Assembly: GCF_943734655.1 (NCBI RefSeq)
Contig: NC_071354.1
Location: 197,344,911 to 197,408,910 of the forward strand
From: Sabethes cyaneus
Taxonomy: Eukaryota > Arthropoda > Insecta > Diptera > Culicidae
Direction of reading: 5' to 3'
Length of the DNA: 64,000 nucleotides
The notes under the pieces were generated by a model. It had not been told where the DNA came from. It saw only the letters and a list, made by a program, of their open reading frames with translations, and searched no databases. Both the position numbers and the translations under genes were made by a program. Below, one piece after another: positions 60,776 through 64,000 of this stretch (within the stretch, counting starts at the first letter, position 1; each line of letters begins with the position of its first letter).

Positions 60776-61065
60776 GCACAGACAAACAGACATAACTCTT
60801 GGAAGAAAAATCAACAGAAATTATCGTACCTCACATTTAGCCTGAACACTAGCACCATCTATGATCGACATTCCCAAATATCAAATAGCAACATGGGCAT
60901 CCCTCGAAGTAGCAAGTATTTTTTATGGGGAATTCCCCTTCTTTCATCAAAAAACGTCACTTTGACCAAAACGGAGACATTCCCAACTAAGCACAAATTT
61001 GAAAAGACGGTTTAATCGGTACGAAGAATGGAAAACGAGTGTTATGTCTGTTTGTCTGTGCTTTC
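60776..61065. mobile_element. Small TIR element (about 290 bp)
   Basis: GCACAGACAAACAGACATAA at the left and its inverse at the right (TTATGTCTGTTTGTCTGTGC, 61041-61060) form TIRs. The TSD is not clear. Confidence 0.65.
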
Positions 61066-61070
61066 GGTTT

Positions 61071-61146
61071 ACTGCCACAAAAGACGATCATTAAGACTGT
61101 CGCAGTGGCCTTTTAACCCAATGCCCTTCTGGCATACAAAAAAAAA
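61071..61146 (+). mobile_element. 5'-truncated copy of the I-like element's 3' end
   Basis: These 76 bp, ending in an A-run, match the inverse of 34545-34620 with one visible mismatch (GACTGTCGCAGTGGCC and GGCATACAAAAAA blocks). It is a dead-on-arrival insertion of the retrotransposon family seen at 34544-39190. It lies just upstream of a DDE transposase fragment. Confidence 0.88.
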
Positions 61147-61326
61147 CTTTTCGCCTGATTTGAATCCTCTCGACCTCTATGCATGGGGTTACATGCTAGG
61201 CAAACTAGGGAGCACCAAAGGATTGCCTGTGGATACTTTTAAGTAACGTTTGGACAAAATTTGAAATGAAATGTCCCAGTATATCGTGCGTACTAGCTGT
61301 AAAAGGAAGAAAGATTTATATTGGAC
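61144..61326 (+). pseudogene. mariner/Tc-like DDE transposase C-terminal fragment
   Basis: The frame reads SPDLNPLDLYAWGYM, then GLPVDTFK, in-frame stops at 61244 and 61263, RLDKI*NEMSQ and IVRTSCKRKK. SPDLNPLDxxxWG is the third catalytic block of DDD-type IS630/Tc1/mariner-group transposases. The rest of the protein is missing. It is a different family from the DD37E copies. Confidence 0.7.
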
Positions 61327-61729
61327 TAATTTAAGATAAATGTTATGAGATTTTGGTTAGCTTCATATTCTTATAAAACTCATTGTTGTAACAATGACTT
61401 TTTATTAATTTAGTTTTAGAATCGAAACTCTAACTTTACAACTGGAACAACTTCAGTATCCCTGTTCCAGTAATAGTAGAAAGCGCGATCTATACTTTTG
61501 CGATAGGATTCGCAGTTATTTTCCAAAAAGCGTGAAGGGCGCTATAATATCTCTGCATAAGGCTTGTTCGCGATAAAATCTGGACACCTCAATTTTGCAA
61601 TAAAACAAATTTGCTAGAAGTTTAATCCATGAAACGATTTTATATCATTTATGTGTGTATCGTTAATAATTATCAAACAAATTAACATTACTTATTTGGA
61701 CTGCATGAAAAATTGGCGAACTTAGGAGT

Positions 61730-62798
61730 TTACTCTTGCCATGAGGGTCAGTGCAGACTTGTTGACAACCAATTTAGCTGCGTTTATCCAAGATTTTCGA
61801 AATTTATCTATAGTTTTTGCTTGTTGTTTGTGCTGAGACAGCTCTCTCTTCACCAAAGCCCAATATCGCTCGAAGGGGCGTAACTCTGGACAGATAGGGG
61901 GATTCGCCTCCGTCGGTACAATACCCAAGTAACAATTTAGGCTTTATTACACTCTTATAATGGCATTTAAGACCAAAACTGGTCTTGAAGACCATCATAA
62001 GAGTACAATAAAACCCACATTGCTGCTTGGGTATGGACTTCATTAGCATCATACCATTCCAAAACATCTTTGGCGTAGTGACAGGATGCCAAATCAGGCC
62101 AAAACAGCGAGGGTACATCATGGCTGTGTAGGAACGGTAACAGTCGTTTCTGCAGGCATTTTTCACGGTATATTTTCTTGTTAACCGTTCCCGTAGTGAC
62201 TTTTGCTTGCTCGACCACAGCTGCATATGGCCTGCCATACTAAATATTTTTTGGGGAACTTGGATTTCTTCTTGGTCCTAAAATGCTCTGCAACGCCATT
62301 CCGTTTCATGGCAGTGTAAAAAGACACACCAGGAGCCTGTTTAAAGTCTTCTAGGATCGTCCATTATAACGCATGGAAACTTCGTTAAATATTCGCGATA
62401 AAGCTTACGAGCGCGTGTTTTGGCCGTCGAATTTTGCTTATCATTACGGTTTGGCATAGTCCTTAGCTTGAAAGATTTCATGCCTTGTCGTTGCTTAGAA
62501 GTGTGCACGAATGTTGGTGACATTTTTATTTTACGAGCAATGGTACGTACTGAAAGATCTGGTCTCCTCCGTAATATTTGTTTTACCTTCGCATCCTTGT
62601 GGTGGTTCCTCAGATCCGTTTTTGTTCTACTTCCCTTCTTCTTGCTGTTGTCAAGCGAGTATCGCACGATTTTAAAACACTGTGAACAGTGCTTGGAGGA
62701 AATCCAAGCTTTTTGGCAAGTATTCTTAACGAGAGATCCGGATTTTCATTGCGACCGCACACAATTGCTTTTCGCATCTGCTCTTCGCTCGACGCCAT
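61730..62798 (-). pseudogene. DD37E transposase, frameshifted and MITE-interrupted
   Basis: Start ATG at 62798 (MASSEEQMRKAI). Two helix-turn-helix regions follow: LRILAKKLGFPPSTVHSVLK and LSVRTIARKIKMSPTFVH, with a frameshift between them near 62660. Catalytic blocks are CVIMDD, LFWPDLASCHYAK and CPELRPFERYW. Excluding the insertion, 37 residues lie between the second Asp and the Glu, giving DD37E. A second frameshift follows CVIMDD near 62345. The C-terminus ends LTLMARVNS. The same family is represented at 187-1515. Confidence 0.9.
61924..62031. mobile_element. 108-bp TA-flanked MITE inside the DD37E transposase
   Basis: Ends CCCAAGTAACAAT and inverted CCCAAGCAGCAAT, with TA at 61922-61923 and 62032-62033. 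It interrupts the transposase between DANEVH and PTEANPP; excision of it plus one TA restores the frame there. It is strongly palindromic (GACCAAAACTGGTC at its centre). Confidence 0.92.
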
Positions 62799-63121
62799 TT
62801 TACGCTGAGCGCTTGTAATATAAACAAGTGTTATATATTCAGAAAGAATAGACATACGTCTACCACTCTGCAAAATATTTCACTCATTGTTAATGTATTT
62901 CCGAAGCTGTGTGTGCTTAGGGGCGTCCACATTTTGTCGCGAACAAGCCTTATTAGCGTTGGTAAGAGGAAATGCATATGTTGATAGGAACTATATTAGC
63001 TCTTTCATTATCCCTGATTTCTGTTTTCAGGTATAATAAGTTCAAGTTGTCACGTAGTTTTCGAGCCGTAAGTCTCGCATGTGCATAGTATTTTTCGATA
63101 TAAATTAAATTATGATTGTAT

Positions 63122-63345
63122 CCCAAGTAACAATTCTAAAGCCACTTGCTTTTACATGAATTTTATAAAGGTTTTATTACGGTATTAATCATTACCTCTT
63201 ATTTTATTGTGGTATTGCGCAGTACCAAGAGGATACGAGTCTAAACACACTAATAGCTAGCTAGAAACCTATAATAAGACTGTTAAAAAAGCTAATTTAT
63301 TGTGGTTGCTTGAATTACCACGTTAAAACTTGTTGGCTGCACCAC
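63122..63345. mobile_element. MITE copy with CCCAAGTAAC end
   Basis: Starts CCCAAGTAACAATTCTAAAG and contains TTTATTACGGTATTAATCAT and GGTATTGCGCAGTACCA. It matches the inverse of 50787-51007. The far end is near GTTGGCTGC (63338-63346). Confidence 0.62.
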
Positions 63346-64000
63346 GTGTCTTACAAACCTACCATACGTGTGGCGTATCAATACAAAATGGCGCACCAAT
63401 CAAAATTGATCTTATCGCGGTTACTTGTCAAACCGCAATAAATCTGTTAGTTTTATAGAGCCATTAAAATGGTAACACCCTGATCAAACAATTTTTTTGC
63501 TGCTATTATGAAGAATACCAAAGTTCAACACCAAAATCATTTTTTTATGCGAAGCCATATTGCCATATTCGAGTATTTTGTTTTATCTCGCAAACAACAA
63601 TTCATCAAAGCAAAGTGTTTTGCAGAAAAAAAGTTGTTATCAATCTGTTTTCCTGTCAGAGAAAGCAACTAAAATGATTTTGCTAGAAATTGGGATTGAC
63701 TAATTGAATATTTTTAATTTGTTAAAACAACCAGTTTTCGAAAATTGCAAAATTTCAGTGGCGCGCTGATTTTATCGACCTATCATATCAATATGCACGT
63801 TGAAATTAAATGCGCACTTGCTGCAAACTATTAAAATTTAATAAATATTTTATTCAGTATTCAGGGATATTTTATTCTGTCGCTATAAAACAAATAGTTT
63901 AGAATGATCTGTCAGAAAATCTTAAACTTTTTTGCTCACGGATATATTTTCAAGTTGCCAGAAAAGCGAAAACCTTTTTTAAATTATGGCGATGGGTGTC
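63346..64000. repeat. Interspersed AT-rich repeats to window end
   Basis: 63715-63870 shares a family with 8450-8640. No coding domain is seen. Confidence 0.45.

Larger units (their letters stand above)
61560..62950 (-). mobile_element. DD37E Tc1/mariner element with intact ends
   Basis: TIRs begin AGGCTTGTTCGCGA at both ends and pair imperfectly over about 30 bp. TA flanks both sides (61558-61559, 62951-62952). Length is 1391 bp, or about 1.28 kb after removing the 108-bp MITE. The transposase is on the minus strand and is broken. Confidence 0.93.

Overview
The window is eukaryotic and most likely from a culicine mosquito (Aedes/Culex type). It carries one recognisable host gene, the pair-rule/Notch-effector bHLH-Orange repressor hairy. 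Everything else I can name is transposon debris of mosquito character: DD37E Tc1/mariner, Helitron, R1/LOA-like and I-like non-LTR elements, TA-, TTAA- and 8-bp-TSD MITEs, and a (CA)n-bearing repeat. The species call is inference. I saw no rRNA, CRISPR, convincing tRNA gene or viral insertion.

Layout. 0-3 kb: broken DD37E transposase plus non-LTR reverse transcriptase (RT) scraps. 3-6.1 kb: moderately GC-rich sequence with no recognised gene. 6.1-12 kb: a decayed short-period satellite split by a TTAA-flanked element, then a Helitron (9,073-11,223) itself split by a 997-bp TA element. 12.1-17 kb: a 4.9-kb long-inverted-repeat DNA transposon carrying a hAT-type MITE and a TA element nested in its left arm, and a remnant ORF in its centre. 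17-22 kb: a palindrome, antisense RT debris and a GC-rich low-repeat island (about 19.8-21.8 kb). 22-30 kb: Helitron fragment, 1.7-kb foldback element with tandem subrepeats, a 13-bp minisatellite of about 1.4 kb, a nested foldback repeat and a (CA)n tract. 30-34.5 kb: second GC-rich island, no gene recognised. 34.5-39.2 kb: a nearly full-length but broken minus-strand I-like non-LTR element (endonuclease, RT, RNase H), then a pogo-like MITE. 41.5-46 kb: hairy with its upstream and 3' regions. 47-52.5 kb: hairpin, MITEs and three scrambled RT fragments. 52.6-55.6 kb: a purine-rich degenerate array split by a CR1/jockey-like RT. 56-64 kb: non-LTR endonuclease, hAT MITE, DDE fragments, and a DD37E mariner with intact terminal repeats whose transposase is split by a 108-bp MITE.

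Functionally, hairy reads as intact: three coding exons, 346 codons, bHLH, Orange and a C-terminal WRPW. No other host gene is visible in the 43 kb upstream. The GC-rich low-repeat islands there are the natural candidates for cis-regulatory DNA, but that is inference. All recognised transposase and RT reading frames contain frameshifts, stops, insertions or mutated catalytic motifs.
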